A stretch of DNA of 64,000 bases, taken from assembly GCF_013282625.1 (NCBI RefSeq), contig NZ_CP054020.1, positions 62,001 to 126,000 of the forward strand, in the 5' to 3' direction. This document shows, piece by piece, positions 43,787 through 53,808 of the stretch. The translations under genes were made by a program, and so were the position numbers. The number at the start of each line of letters is the position of its first letter. Positions within the stretch are counted from its first letter, which is position 1. The notes below the pieces were generated by a model that was not told the DNA's origin, searched no databases, and saw only the letters and a list, made by a program, of their open reading frames with translations. The DNA is from Thiomicrorhabdus xiamenensis (GTDB taxonomy: Bacteria; Pseudomonadota; Gammaproteobacteria; Thiomicrospirales; Thiomicrospiraceae).

Positions 43787-43815
43787 TTGATTTTATTGGT
43801 TGGTGTGACTATTAT
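43787..43815 (+). promoter_or_regulatory. Sigma70 promoter upstream of cas8f
   Basis: TTGATT (43787-43792), 17-bp spacer, TATTAT (43810-43815); predicted start near 43822. A-rich and T-rich tracts upstream could act as an UP element. The guide target lies immediately upstream, so a bound Csy complex would hinder RNA polymerase. Confidence 0.7.
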
Positions 43816-43821
43816 TACAAG

Positions 43822-43960
43822 CAAGCCATCGCTTCGCTTGCCAAATAAGCAGCCAGACACCTGCTATATCAAGGTCTTGTAAGCCTCTTTTGGACGACGC
43901 AAAGGATAGGTATCAAAAACAGTCGTGGCATGTGAAGGGCTGAGTGATGGCCCTTTTATT
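43822..43960 (+). ncRNA. Leader or small RNA ending in intrinsic terminator before cas8f
   Basis: From the predicted start near 43822 to the hairpin AAGGGC (43935-43940) / GCCCTT (43950-43955) followed by TTTATTT. There is no convincing reading frame; an ATG-TGA minimal pair lies at 43930-43935 and a TTG-started 14-codon frame at 43838, neither with a good ribosome site. The 5' end can fold (GCAAGC 43821-43826 with GCTTGC 43836-43841). It may be an attenuated leader of cas8f or an independent small RNA, for example a creT-like toxin RNA. Confidence 0.5.
43935..43960 (+). terminator. Terminator-like hairpin 23-28 nt before cas8f
   Basis: AAGGGC and GCCCTT form a 6-bp stem with a 9-nt loop, followed by TTTATTTAT. 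It lies just upstream of the AGGAGG ribosome site (43969-43974) and start codon of cas8f at 43983. Unexpected position for a terminator unless transcription past it is regulated. Confidence 0.65.
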
Positions 43961-43982
43961 TATACATTAGGAGGCAGATTGA

Positions 43983-45266
43983 ATGCTTGATCCTGCAATA
44001 CAAGAGTTCTTAGCCGAGCGTAAAGAAGGTTGGCTAAAGAAAAAGATTAAACCGAGTTTGAGTGAAGCTGAACAGGCTGAGTTTGAGCAAGAAGCAAATC
44101 AACTGTTTTCATTAGCGGAATGGCTGCCGAATGCGGCCAAGCGCGCCAAACAGTTAAATCTGGTTTCGCATCCGTCTAAGTTCTCTCATCCGGGCGCAAA
44201 AACTTCATCGGTGATTGCACAGGCTCGACCTGAAAATGATGGTTTTTTGCGATTTGGCAATGTAGAAAAAGTCGAAATGGATGTGCTTGGGAATGCTGCG
44301 GCCATTGACGTTTATAAATTTCTCTCGTTGAAATTGCAAGATGATCAAACGGTTCTGGAGCATTTAGAGCAACAGAGCAAAACCATTCAGCAGCAGTTCG
44401 CCATCTCAAGCGAATCTTTTGAGTCTCTGCATCAAGGATTTATGGAGATTAAATCGGATGGCTTTAGTCGAGTTTCTACCAGCGGCAGTGTGAAACAGGT
44501 CTATTTTCCTGTTGAGGAAGAAGAAAATGGCTATCACTTGTTATCCATTTTGACCTCCTCCGGCATGATGTATGAATTAAAGAAGCGTATTAACTACATT
44601 CGTTTTTCGGATGCGGCGAAACAGGCCAGAGAAGACCGTAAAGGTGGCGAATACAATGTCGATGGTGTTCGTGAGATCTATGATTTAACCGCGATCGGTT
44701 TTGGTGGTACCAAACCGCAGAATATCAGCATTCTTAATAATGCCAATGGTGGTGTGGCTTACCTTTTGAAGTCAGTACCGCCAGATCTTTCTCGACGCAA
44801 TGTCCGTTTACCCAAAAAAGATTTCTTTAATCAAACACTGTGGACAAAAGAATTCGAGTGGATTTTTTCCGCGTTAAATAGTGTCTTAATTGAGGATGCA
44901 CGTAATAACATCGATATTCGTTTAAAGCGTGATGAACTCTTTGCTCACGCCGTTGAGAATACATCGAGAATCTTATGGAAAGTTCGAACGATTGAGGCGG
45001 GGTGGTCAAATTCCGATACCTACGATTCATTGCCGCAATGGCAAAAGCATTGGCTGGATGCTGCTTATGAATGCAAACGCGCTGAAAATGACGATTATAT
45101 TGACCAAGCCGTTACAGCCTTCAGCCGTTGGTTTATTACCGCTTTTGAAGCTTATCTGAAAGTGGAAAAAGTGATGTTTGACGATGTTGATATTCGTCAC
45201 TTTATTGGACAAGCCGATTTGTTTGATTCCGCAATGCAATTGCAAATTAAGGAGGCATTTCGTTAA
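43983..45266 (+). CDS. cas8f: Cas8f (Csy1), large subunit of the Csy complex
   Basis: Recognises the CC PAM and anchors the crRNA 5' handle together with Cas5f in the type I-F surveillance complex. A 427-residue protein with Csy1-like blocks: IQEFLAERKEGWLKKKIKP at the N-terminus, THPSKFSHPGAK-like HPSKFSHPGAKTSS, and FGGTKPQNISILNNANGGVAYLL. AGGAGG lies 8 nt upstream of the ATG. It is the first gene of cas8f-cas5f-cas7f-cas6f and its expression is the likely object of the adjacent guide RNA and terminator. Confidence 0.94.
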   Translation: MLDPAIQEFLAERKEGWLKKKIKPSLSEAEQAEFEQEANQLFSLAEWLPNAAKRAKQLNLVSHPSKFSHPGAKTSSVIAQARPENDGFLRFGNVEKVEMDVLGNAAAIDVYKFLSLKLQDDQTVLEHLEQQSKTIQQQFAISSESFESLHQGFMEIKSDGFSRVSTSGSVKQVYFPVEEEENGYHLLSILTSSGMMYELKKRINYIRFSDAAKQAREDRKGGEYNVDGVREIYDLTAIGFGGTKPQNISILNNANGGVAYLLKSVPPDLSRRNVRLPKKDFFNQTLWTKEFEWIFSALNSVLIEDARNNIDIRLKRDELFAHAVENTSRILWKVRTIEAGWSNSDTYDSLPQWQKHWLDAAYECKRAENDDYIDQAVTAFSRWFITAFEAYLKVEKVMFDDVDIRHFIGQADLFDSAMQLQIKEAFR

Positions 45267-46156
45267 TGGCTCAACATCTTTTATTGATTCCCCGAGTAAA
45301 AATTCACAATGCCAATGCGCTGTCCAGCAGCTACACCATCGGCTTTCCTGCAATGACTGCTTGGATGGGGGCGGTGCATTTTCTGGAAAGGCAGTTGGCA
45401 AATACCGACTTTTCCGATATTCGTTTTTCGGCTATGGCGGTTTCCTGCCACTCGATTGATCTGCAAACCTATAAAGAATCCGGCGGTTATGTGAATTCGA
45501 TCATCGGTACCGGAAATCCGTTAGATAAAAGCGGTAATCGTCCTTCGTTTATTGAAGAGGCACGCTGTCATCTAGAAGCTTCATTGGTAATCGAGTGTGA
45601 AAATTTCGGATTTACTGACCGTGAAGAATTTACTGCTTTGATTGACCAATTAGTAAAGGGGAAATGGAAATTGGCAGGGGGCGATATTTTATCTGCCCGT
45701 GCTAGTCTGCTATTTGAAGTCCATTCTAAGGAAACGTTTATCCCTTTACGAAATCGGCTCATGCCGGGTCACTGTTTAGTAGAAAGGCGTGATCTGATGA
45801 TTGAGGCGATGAAAGAAGGGAAGGACGCTTTAGATGCACTTTTGGAGAGCCAGTTACTGCATTCTGAATGCGAAAAAACCGAGGAAGGAATTGTCACCTG
45901 GCATAAGCAGAAACGTAAGCAACCAGGTTGGATTGTGCCAATCTCAACCGGTTATCAAGGACTCAGTGATTTAGGGGTTGCTCAACATCAACGTGATCAA
46001 TCCACGCCGCATCGTTTCGCGGAAAATATTGTGACGCTAGGCGAATTCAAAATGCCGTTTCGTTTTCAAAGTTGGGACGAAATGCGTTGGGAATATCATA
46101 CAGATTTACAAAAAGACCTCTACTTATGTCAGCAGGCATCCGCACAAAATAATTGA
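45266..46156 (+). CDS. cas5f: Cas5f (Csy2)
   Basis: Forms a heterodimer with Cas8f at the 5' end of crRNA. The 296-residue protein begins LLLIPRVKIHNANALSSSYT and continues GFPAMTAWMGAVHFLERQL, both typical Csy2 segments. Its ATG overlaps the cas8f stop codon (TAATG) and its ribosome site AAGGAGG lies inside cas8f, so translation is coupled. Intact and of usual length. Confidence 0.94.
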   Translation: MAQHLLLIPRVKIHNANALSSSYTIGFPAMTAWMGAVHFLERQLANTDFSDIRFSAMAVSCHSIDLQTYKESGGYVNSIIGTGNPLDKSGNRPSFIEEARCHLEASLVIECENFGFTDREEFTALIDQLVKGKWKLAGGDILSARASLLFEVHSKETFIPLRNRLMPGHCLVERRDLMIEAMKEGKDALDALLESQLLHSECEKTEEGIVTWHKQKRKQPGWIVPISTGYQGLSDLGVAQHQRDQSTPHRFAENIVTLGEFKMPFRFQSWDEMRWEYHTDLQKDLYLCQQASAQNN

Positions 46157-46171
46157 TATTGGAGAATACAC

Positions 46172-47206
46172 ATGGCAAAGAAAATTACGGCATCCGTTTT
46201 AGCTTTTGAAAAGAAACTTGTTCCATCTGACGCTTTTATGTATGGCACAAATTGGGCACAAAAAAATGACTCTAAAATTAAACATCCCTTAGCGCTTAAA
46301 GAAAAATCGGTAAGAGGAACCATTTCGAATCGTTTAAAAAAGGCTTTGCAATCTGATCCGGCAAAACTGGATGCTGAGGTGGAGAAGGCAAACCTGCAGC
46401 GAGTGGATAGTTGCTCCTTGAATACCGAGCAAGATACCTTGGCTCTAACGTTTACGTTAAAAATTCTAAGTGGTGTTGAGCAGCCGTCAGCCTGTAATAG
46501 TGAAGAATTTCTGCAAACCTATCAACAGGCGGCAAAAGACTATATTGATGAATTCGGTTTTAAAGAACTGGCTCGTCGTTATGCAACCAATTTGGCAAAT
46601 GCCCGCTTTTTATGGCGTAACCGAATCGGAGCAGAGCAGATCGAAGTGCAAGTTAAGGTGCTTAACCAGGGATCGGACGCACAATGGACGTTTAATGCTT
46701 TAGATTTTAGTACTCGAAGTTTTGATTCTGAGGACAGACAAGTCGAAGAACTGGCGACACAAATTGCCCAAGCTCTAGCCGGTGAAACGGATTTTTTGCT
46801 ACTAGAAGTCAATACATTTGCATTAGTCGGTATGGCACAGGATGTTTATCCAAGTGAGGAGTTGGTATTAGATAAATCGAGCGCTAAGGGCCAAAAGAGC
46901 AAGATTCTTTATGCCGTTGATGGGCAGGCAGCAATGCATTCACAAAAAATCGGTAATGCTCTGCGCTGTGTCGATACTTGGTATCCGGATTATGAAGAGG
47001 TCAATACCGGGCCGATTGCCGTTGAACCTTATGGTGCGGTGACTAATTTAGGTAAAGCCTATAGAGCGCCGAAACAAAAAGCGGACTTCTTTACCTTATT
47101 TGACCGTTTTGCTTTAGGTGAAGAGTTAGACAATGCAGATGAGCAACACTATGTCATGGCAGTATTGGTTCGAGGTGGTGTTTTCGGTGAAAGCGGAAAG
47201 GACTAA
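46172..47206 (+). CDS. cas7f: Cas7f (Csy3), backbone subunit
   Basis: Six copies normally coat a 32-nt spacer in the Csy complex. The 344-residue protein contains LAFEKKLVPSDAFMYGTNW, NLQRVDSCSLN, ELARRYATNLANARFLWRNR and a C-terminal PIAVEPYGAVTNLGKAYR, all Csy3-like. Intervals of six nucleotides result from each subunit displacing one base, which is the basis for reading the guide match at 43769-43784. It lies 15 bp after cas5f and 3 bp before cas6f. Confidence 0.95.
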   Translation: MAKKITASVLAFEKKLVPSDAFMYGTNWAQKNDSKIKHPLALKEKSVRGTISNRLKKALQSDPAKLDAEVEKANLQRVDSCSLNTEQDTLALTFTLKILSGVEQPSACNSEEFLQTYQQAAKDYIDEFGFKELARRYATNLANARFLWRNRIGAEQIEVQVKVLNQGSDAQWTFNALDFSTRSFDSEDRQVEELATQIAQALAGETDFLLLEVNTFALVGMAQDVYPSEELVLDKSSAKGQKSKILYAVDGQAAMHSQKIGNALRCVDTWYPDYEEVNTGPIAVEPYGAVTNLGKAYRAPKQKADFFTLFDRFALGEELDNADEQHYVMAVLVRGGVFGESGKD

Positions 47207-47209
47207 TCC

Positions 47210-47776
47210 ATGAAATATTATCAAGAGATTACGTTATTGCCAACGCCGGAAATATCGCAATATTTTTTGTGGCAAAAGATTTATCAGCCTCTGCATATGC
47301 TGATGGTTGAGACAAAATCAAAACCTAAAGACCGTTGGGTGAGTGTTTCTTTTCCCAAATATTCAAAGAAAGCATTGGGGGATAAGTTAAGGGTTTTTGC
47401 TTTGAGTGAGCAGGCTCTGGAAGAATTTGCACTTAAAAAGACATTGCGAAAGTTCGAAGACTACGTTCATATTACGGGGATTCGTCCTGTTCCGGCTTCG
47501 ATAGAAGCCAAAACGCTTTTCAAGCGAGTACAGCCGAAGCAAAACAATCTTAGTTATGCCAGACGTTACGCTAAATATCGTCAGATGGATATTGAAGAAG
47601 CTTTTGCGCAGCTAAATCAGAAACCCTCTAAAAGCTTGCCATTTATTAATTTAAAGAGTCTCAGTACTAAGCAAAATTTGCGTTTGATTCTTCGGCAAGA
47701 AAAAGTGCCTTTAGACGAAGACAGGGAATTGATCTTTAATGCTTATGGCTTAAATAACCCTGTACCGGATTTTTAA
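47210..47776 (+). CDS. cas6f: Cas6f (Csy4) crRNA endoribonuclease
   Basis: Cuts the CRISPR transcript after the repeat hairpin and stays bound to the 3' end. The 188-residue protein has the catalytic histidine at position 29 (QPLHMLM), the same position as in Pseudomonas Csy4, an arginine-rich helix for RNA binding (NNLSYARRYAKYRQ) and the closing FNAYGLNNPVPDF. The expected target hairpin CTGCC-GCCAA-GGCAG occurs in the adjacent array and, in varied form, in the antisense mini-array. Confidence 0.95.
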   Translation: MKYYQEITLLPTPEISQYFLWQKIYQPLHMLMVETKSKPKDRWVSVSFPKYSKKALGDKLRVFALSEQALEEFALKKTLRKFEDYVHITGIRPVPASIEAKTLFKRVQPKQNNLSYARRYAKYRQMDIEEAFAQLNQKPSKSLPFINLKSLSTKQNLRLILRQEKVPLDEDRELIFNAYGLNNPVPDF

Positions 47777-47905
47777 CCCAAGTTTTTAACCGCTCTTTAA
47801 AAATTTGGAAAATCAATGGTTTACGATTTTGGCAGAATTTTTTGGCAAAACCAGAAAAAAGTCGTAAGTCACTATTTTTATTCATTTTCTTTAAAATAAT
47901 GAATA
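47777..47905 (+). promoter_or_regulatory. CRISPR leader with IHF site
   Basis: A 129-bp AT-rich region between cas6f and the first repeat. AATCAATGGTTTA (47811-47823) fits the IHF consensus WATCAANNNNTTR without mismatch; IHF bends the leader during spacer integration in type I-F systems. It should also hold the array promoter, which was not located with confidence. Confidence 0.8.
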
Positions 47906-50900
47906 GCTCGCTGCCGCCAAGGCAGCTAAGAAATTGCTATCGGCTTCAACATAACCGGCGAAATCGCTCGCTGCCGCCAAGGCAGCTAAGAAAATTCAAA
48001 GCGGCACCTATATCCAGGCGCAATGGCTCGCTGCCGCCAAGGCAGCTAAGAAAAGCTCCATAATCGCGCCTTGCAACATTTCCACGCTCGCTGCCGCCAA
48101 GGCAGCTAAGAAAAAGCAAAGCCGCATCGCTAAACATAAGCGGCAGCTCGCTGCCGCCAAGGCAGCTAAGAAATGAAACGTCGTCACCTGTCGAAATTGT
48201 TTCCTGCTCGCTGCCGCCAAGGCAGCTAAGAAAAAGCGGATTGATGGGCCAGTTACCGTTTGCCCGCTCGCTGCCGCCAAGGCAGCTAAGAAAGTTTAAA
48301 GTTCGTAGCGCGGCCATTCGCAATGGCTCGCTGCCGCCAAGGCAGCTAAGAAAAGCAATGGTTATGAACGCCTTGGCGAAATTAGGCTCGCTGCCGCCAA
48401 GGCAGCTAAGAAAAAACGGAAACCCTCGTTACGTGGTGGCTTATCGCTCGCTGCCGCCAAGGCAGCTAAGAAATGATCTGTGGCGACCAGACATTTCCCT
48501 ATGCTGCTCGCTGCCGCCAAGGCAGCTAAGAAATCTACCGGACTGAATCAAGCCAGTTTTTCAGCGCTCGCTGCCGCCAAGGCAGCTAAGAAATAGCTTT
48601 TTAGCCGCCATAATGCGGCAATGCCCGCTCGCTGCCGCCAAGGCAGCTAAGAAATCTCGGCTCTCTCTGAAAGCTTTTTTCATATCGCTCGCTGCCGCCA
48701 AGGCAGCTAAGAAATAAACTTATCTTCCATCGCTTCACCTGACACGGCTCGCTGCCGCCAAGGCAGCTAAGAAATTGGATCTGGATTCGGCCATTCAGTT
48801 AAAGAGGCTCGCTGCCGCCAAGGCAGCTAAGAAAAAAGAGCAATCCATACGCATCAGGCTTGGCCCGCTCGCTGCCGCCAAGGCAGCTAAGAAAACATTA
48901 TTTGCTTGTCCGCCGCCACCGCCAAGGCTCGCTGCCGCCAAGGCAGCTAAGAAAAAAAAAATGCCTGCGATTGTTGATAAAGAAAGCTCGCTGCCGCCAA
49001 GGCAGCTAAGAAAGAACTGAAGCGCAAGGAGTCGCGCGCGCATTTGCTCGCTGCCGCCAAGGCAGCTAAGAAATGAACTCATTGCAACTTGATATAGGCG
49101 CTTGCGCTCGCTGCCGCCAAGGCAGCTAAGAAAAGCATTACATCTTTTTCGATGTAGTCGATGATGCTCGCTGCCGCCAAGGCAGCTAAGAAAAGCGCAA
49201 AGGTGATCTTGGTATTGCGGATCTCGCTCGCTGCCGCCAAGGCAGCTAAGAAATGTTGCGTAGCTTGTTGCATAGGCAACGCATGGCTCGCTGCCGCCAA
49301 GGCAGCTAAGAAAGTTAAATACCCGCTAAGTTTTTGCTGATCGGGTGCTCGCTGCCGCCAAGGCAGCTAAGAAAGTACACGTTGACGGATGAAAAATCCG
49401 CTATGCGCTCGCTGCCGCCAAGGCAGCTAAGAAAATGTCCTCTTCGTCGTTATCCAGCAGCGCGTGGCTCGCTGCCGCCAAGGCAGCTAAGAAATCATGC
49501 TGGATCTTCTTAGCCCATGCGTATGAGCTCGCTGCCGCCAAGGCAGCTAAGAAATCCAAATAACGACTTTTGTTCAATTGATCCCCGCTCGCTGCCGCCA
49601 AGGCAGCTAAGAAATTTGCTTGCCTGCTGTTGTCCGTAAGCAGGATGCTCGCTGCCGCCAAGGCAGCTAAGAAAAAGTAAGCACGGTTCTCGGCAAATAA
49701 ATAAAAGCTCGCTGCCGCCAAGGCAGCTAAGAAATATTAGCGGAAGCTCTTTTTGCAGGTGTGTTTGCTCGCTGCCGCCAAGGCAGCTAAGAAAGTTCAG
49801 TATTTGCGCCAGGTATGCGGCATTCTGCTCGCTGCCGCCAAGGCAGCTAAGAAAAACTAAATAACCGCCGGCGGCGCTTGGCTTATGCTCGCTGCCGCCA
49901 AGGCAGCTAAGAAACGAAAGCGAAGCCAACAGGGATCTCTGATCGAGCTCGCTGCCGCCAAGGCAGCTAAGAAAAAAAAAATCACCCTCAAACGAAAGGC
50001 CATGAAGCTCGCTGCCGCCAAGGCAGCTAAGAAAAGCCTGCAAGACAAAGGATTAATCGAATCAACGCTCGCTGCCGCCAAGGCAGCTAAGAAAGAAACG
50101 GCCACCGGTACCGGTAACAAAGAAACCGCTCGCTGCCGCCAAGGCAGCTAAGAAATGTCCTTCGCCGATCCAGTGATACACCGATGTGCTCGCTGCCGCC
50201 AAGGCAGCTAAGAAAAACAGGTGTACGGCGGGGTGGTCGGTACCGTTGCTCGCTGCCGCCAAGGCAGCTAAGAAAAAGTCCATACCATTAAGCAGGCCAA
50301 GCAGCTTGCTCGCTGCCGCCAAGGCAGCTAAGAAAAAATACCACCAGGCTGGCAAACCGGCGTTCGAGCTCGCTGCCGCCAAGGCAGCTAAGAAAAAAAC
50401 AATATCTACCTCGCTAACCGAAACGGTGCTCGCTGCCGCCAAGGCAGCTAAGAAAAACCTCGGCCTAAGTTCATGGCTTCCTCAATTGCTCGCTGCCGCC
50501 AAGGCAGCTAAGAAAGGAACCCTCGCCCCCAGGTGTGTTAAGACGGAGCTCGCTGCCGCCAAGGCAGCTAAGAAAGATGGGGTGATTATCGCAGGGCATG
50601 GCCGCCTGCTCGCTGCCGCCAAGGCAGCTAAGAAAACAAAACGCCGGAACTCTACAACGTCATGATCGCTCGCTGCCGCCAAGGCAGCTAAGAAATCGCG
50701 CATTTTCGACAGCCAATCATTACCAACGCTCGCTGCCGCCAAGGCAGCTAAGAAACAAGACGAACACAAGCCCCAAGAACCCTGTCTGCTCGCTGCCGCC
50801 AAGGCAGCTAAGAAAGTAGGAACCCAGGTCTTTTTCGGCCTGTATCCGCTCGCTGCCGCCAAGGCAGCTAAGAAACGATATATCTTCTAATGATGATAAA

Positions 50901-53756
50901 TCGCTCAGCTCGCTGCCGCCAAGGCAGCTAAGAAACACCATATAAAAGCGGTCTGGTAACATATCTAGCTCGCTGCCGCCAAGGCAGCTAAGAAATGCAG
51001 CGAATTCGCTTCGACATTGATAAATGAGCTCGCTGCCGCCAAGGCAGCTAAGAAAATTCGTCGATGACGGTGGATAGCCAGACGGATGCTCGCTGCCGCC
51101 AAGGCAGCTAAGAAACTCAATATAGACCTTTGACCCCTTGTTAAGATGCTCGCTGCCGCCAAGGCAGCTAAGAAAAACCTTTAATTTCCCGTCAACGTAT
51201 TTTTTAGGCTCGCTGCCGCCAAGGCAGCTAAGAAACGCCAGAGAACCCCGACCTGGTTGATTTTTTGGCTCGCTGCCGCCAAGGCAGCTAAGAAAAATGC
51301 TAGATGCTCTGATCACAAGCCCGAATAGCTCGCTGCCGCCAAGGCAGCTAAGAAAAGCAGACGGAATCGCTCGTTTAACACGAGTACGCTCGCTGCCGCC
51401 AAGGCAGCTAAGAAAATGAACAGCGCTTGATGGTTGATCTATCGCCTGCTCGCTGCCGCCAAGGCAGCTAAGAAAATGCAACCGGCATATTCGCACGACA
51501 CCAGCCCGCTCGCTGCCGCCAAGGCAGCTAAGAAAACGCCGATGTTGGATGCGCTAATCGCAAGCCCGCTCGCTGCCGCCAAGGCAGCTAAGAAAAGACG
51601 AAAGTTTTCCATGTGGATCATGTAAGAGCTCGCTGCCGCCAAGGCAGCTAAGAAATTTGAGAAAATCGGTGTGACCAAAGAAATGCTGCTCGCTGCCGCC
51701 AAGGCAGCTAAGAAATTTGAGAAAATCGGTGTGACCAAAGAAATGCTGCTCGCTGCCGCCAAGGCAGCTAAGAAACTTTAAATGCGGAATAACTTCGCGC
51801 ACTTTGTGCTCGCTGCCGCCAAGGCAGCTAAGAAAGGCGCTTCTTATACGCTCGATTGGGTAGTTGAGCTCGCTGCCGCCAAGGCAGCTAAGAAAATTTA
51901 GAGCAATGGTTACGACCACCCCAAACAGCTCGCTGCCGCCAAGGCAGCTAAGAAAAGGGAACGGTTGTTGCGCTTGTGTACGAGATAGCTCGCTGCCGCC
52001 AAGGCAGCTAAGAAATGCAACGGCAGTCAATGCCCCGGAATTGTCCAGCTCGCTGCCGCCAAGGCAGCTAAGAAAGATCAGGTTATTCACCATTACACGC
52101 CTTTGCGGCTCGCTGCCGCCAAGGCAGCTAAGAAAAATTTTCCAAACGGTGCGAACTACTACTCGCCGCTCGCTGCCGCCAAGGCAGCTAAGAAATCAAA
52201 TCATCATGTACAAACCGTTTTTGAGCAGCTCGCTGCCGCCAAGGCAGCTAAGAAATCTCGTTTTAATCAGCGCATTAAGCTGATGCAGCTCGCTGCCGCC
52301 AAGGCAGCTAAGAAAGGAAGCGTGGCGGCCAAACCTTTTTTGTTATTGCTCGCTGCCGCCAAGGCAGCTAAGAAAATTGTCAGTGGTAATCACTTCTGAT
52401 TTCTTAAGCTCGCTGCCGCCAAGGCAGCTAAGAAATTTTCTCACAATGATTCCATGCACCGGAGTCCGCTCGCTGCCGCCAAGGCAGCTAAGAAAAGTAT
52501 GCCACCTATTGAAATAGCAGACGGTCAGCTCGCTGCCGCCAAGGCAGCTAAGAAAATTTTCTTAATCCACGCCGGACGACTTGAAGCGCTCGCTGCCGCC
52601 AAGGCAGCTAAGAAAAGATTTAAGCGCGAGAGTTGAAGTTGCTTTAAGCTCGCTGCCGCCAAGGCAGCTAAGAAATTTGAAAGCCGTGCCGTACTTCGCT
52701 CAATAACGCTCGCTGCCGCCAAGGCAGCTAAGAAATCTGGTGCTTGCTTCCCCCAGTAGGTCGTTAGGCTCGCTGCCGCCAAGGCAGCTAAGAAATTATA
52801 ACCAGATGACTGCTTCTCAAGCATTATGCTCGCTGCCGCCAAGGCAGCTAAGAAAAAAATAAGGCGGTAGGGCTGCTTATTTATTTTGCTCGCTGCCGCC
52901 AAGGCAGCTAAGAAATTGCGGAAAAGGAACTTCCAAGCTAGGCCAACGCTCGCTGCCGCCAAGGCAGCTAAGAAAGAGATCAATACGGGCAACGCCAATA
53001 AATATTTGCTCGCTGCCGCCAAGGCAGCTAAGAAAGCGTTAGGACGGACTGTTAAAGATGTATTAAGGCTCGCTGCCGCCAAGGCAGCTAAGAAAATGAT
53101 TTACGTCAGCGAAAACGTTGTGAAACCGCTCGCTGCCGCCAAGGCAGCTAAGAAAAAAGCAGGTGCATGTGTCCGGGTTTACCCCTTGCTCGCTGCCGCC
53201 AAGGCAGCTAAGAAAGAAAACCTGAAAGCCAATACGACCGAGGCGACGCTCGCTGCCGCCAAGGCAGCTAAGAAAGGAATGTCTTTCGCCCCGACGGCAA
53301 AAAGTGCGCTCGCTGCCGCCAAGGCAGCTAAGAAATTGCGTTGATGCGTAAGATTTTGCCGCATCAAGCTCGCTGCCGCCAAGGCAGCTAAGAAATAAGT
53401 CAAACACTAAATACAACATTTAGTTAATGCTCGCTGCCGCCAAGGCAGCTAAGAAATATTATGGATAATCTTTTTCTCGATACTTTTTGCTCGCTGCCGC
53501 CAAGGCAGCTAAGAAAATACGGAAATCAGCCAACTGGAACCACGGCAACCTCGCTGCCGCCAAGGCAGCTAAGAAAAAAAAACCGACTGGGTGCAGATCG
53601 GGGTTTTGCTCGCTGCCGCCAAGGCAGCTAAGAAAATCGCCTGGCCAAACTGCAACATGGCATTATCCGCTCGCTGCCGCCAAGGTAGCTAAGAAATCCG
53701 GCTGCTGCGCCACCGGTGGCGGAATAATGCTCGCTGCCGCCAAGGCAGATTAGGAA
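47906..53756 (+). CRISPR. Type I-F CRISPR array, 98 repeats and 97 spacers
   Basis: A 28-bp repeat beginning GCTCG, with hairpin CTGCCGCCAAGGCAG and handle CTAAGAAA, recurs at a 60-bp period. Spacers are 32 nt, except five of 33 nt (such as 48594-48626, 49314-49346, 50095-50127, 53396-53428, 53636-53668) and two of 31 nt (48955-48985, 53577-53607). All repeats appear identical apart from the distal end: first base changed at 53549, one change in the stem at 53669-53696, and a degenerate last repeat at 53729-53756. That polarity places the leader at 47777-47905 and transcription on the plus strand. One spacer is duplicated in tandem. The length implies long and active adaptation. Confidence 0.98.
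51656..51747 (+). repeat. Tandem duplicate spacer
   Basis: The spacers at 51656-51687 and 51716-51747 are identical over all 32 nt. A repeat-spacer unit was probably duplicated by recombination or slippage, since independent acquisition would rarely give neighbouring identical copies. Confidence 0.95.
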
Positions 53757-53808
53757 GTGAAGTAGAAATCCCAGAGTTTTACTTTAGGGGGTAATATCAT
53801 GTTTTAGT

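Noticed and set aside
47842-53753. Many open frames in both directions with recurring Ala-Ala-Lys-Ala-Ala-Lys or FLSCLGGSE blocks
   Set aside because: They are translations of the CRISPR repeat. Repeat plus spacer is 60 bp, divisible by three, so frames without a stop in the repeat stay open over several units.
38318-53756. Tn7-like CRISPR-associated transposon (I-F3)
   Set aside because: cas1 and a full cas2-3 are present, cas8f and cas5f are separate, and no tniQ or tns genes are seen. This is a canonical I-F1 defence system.
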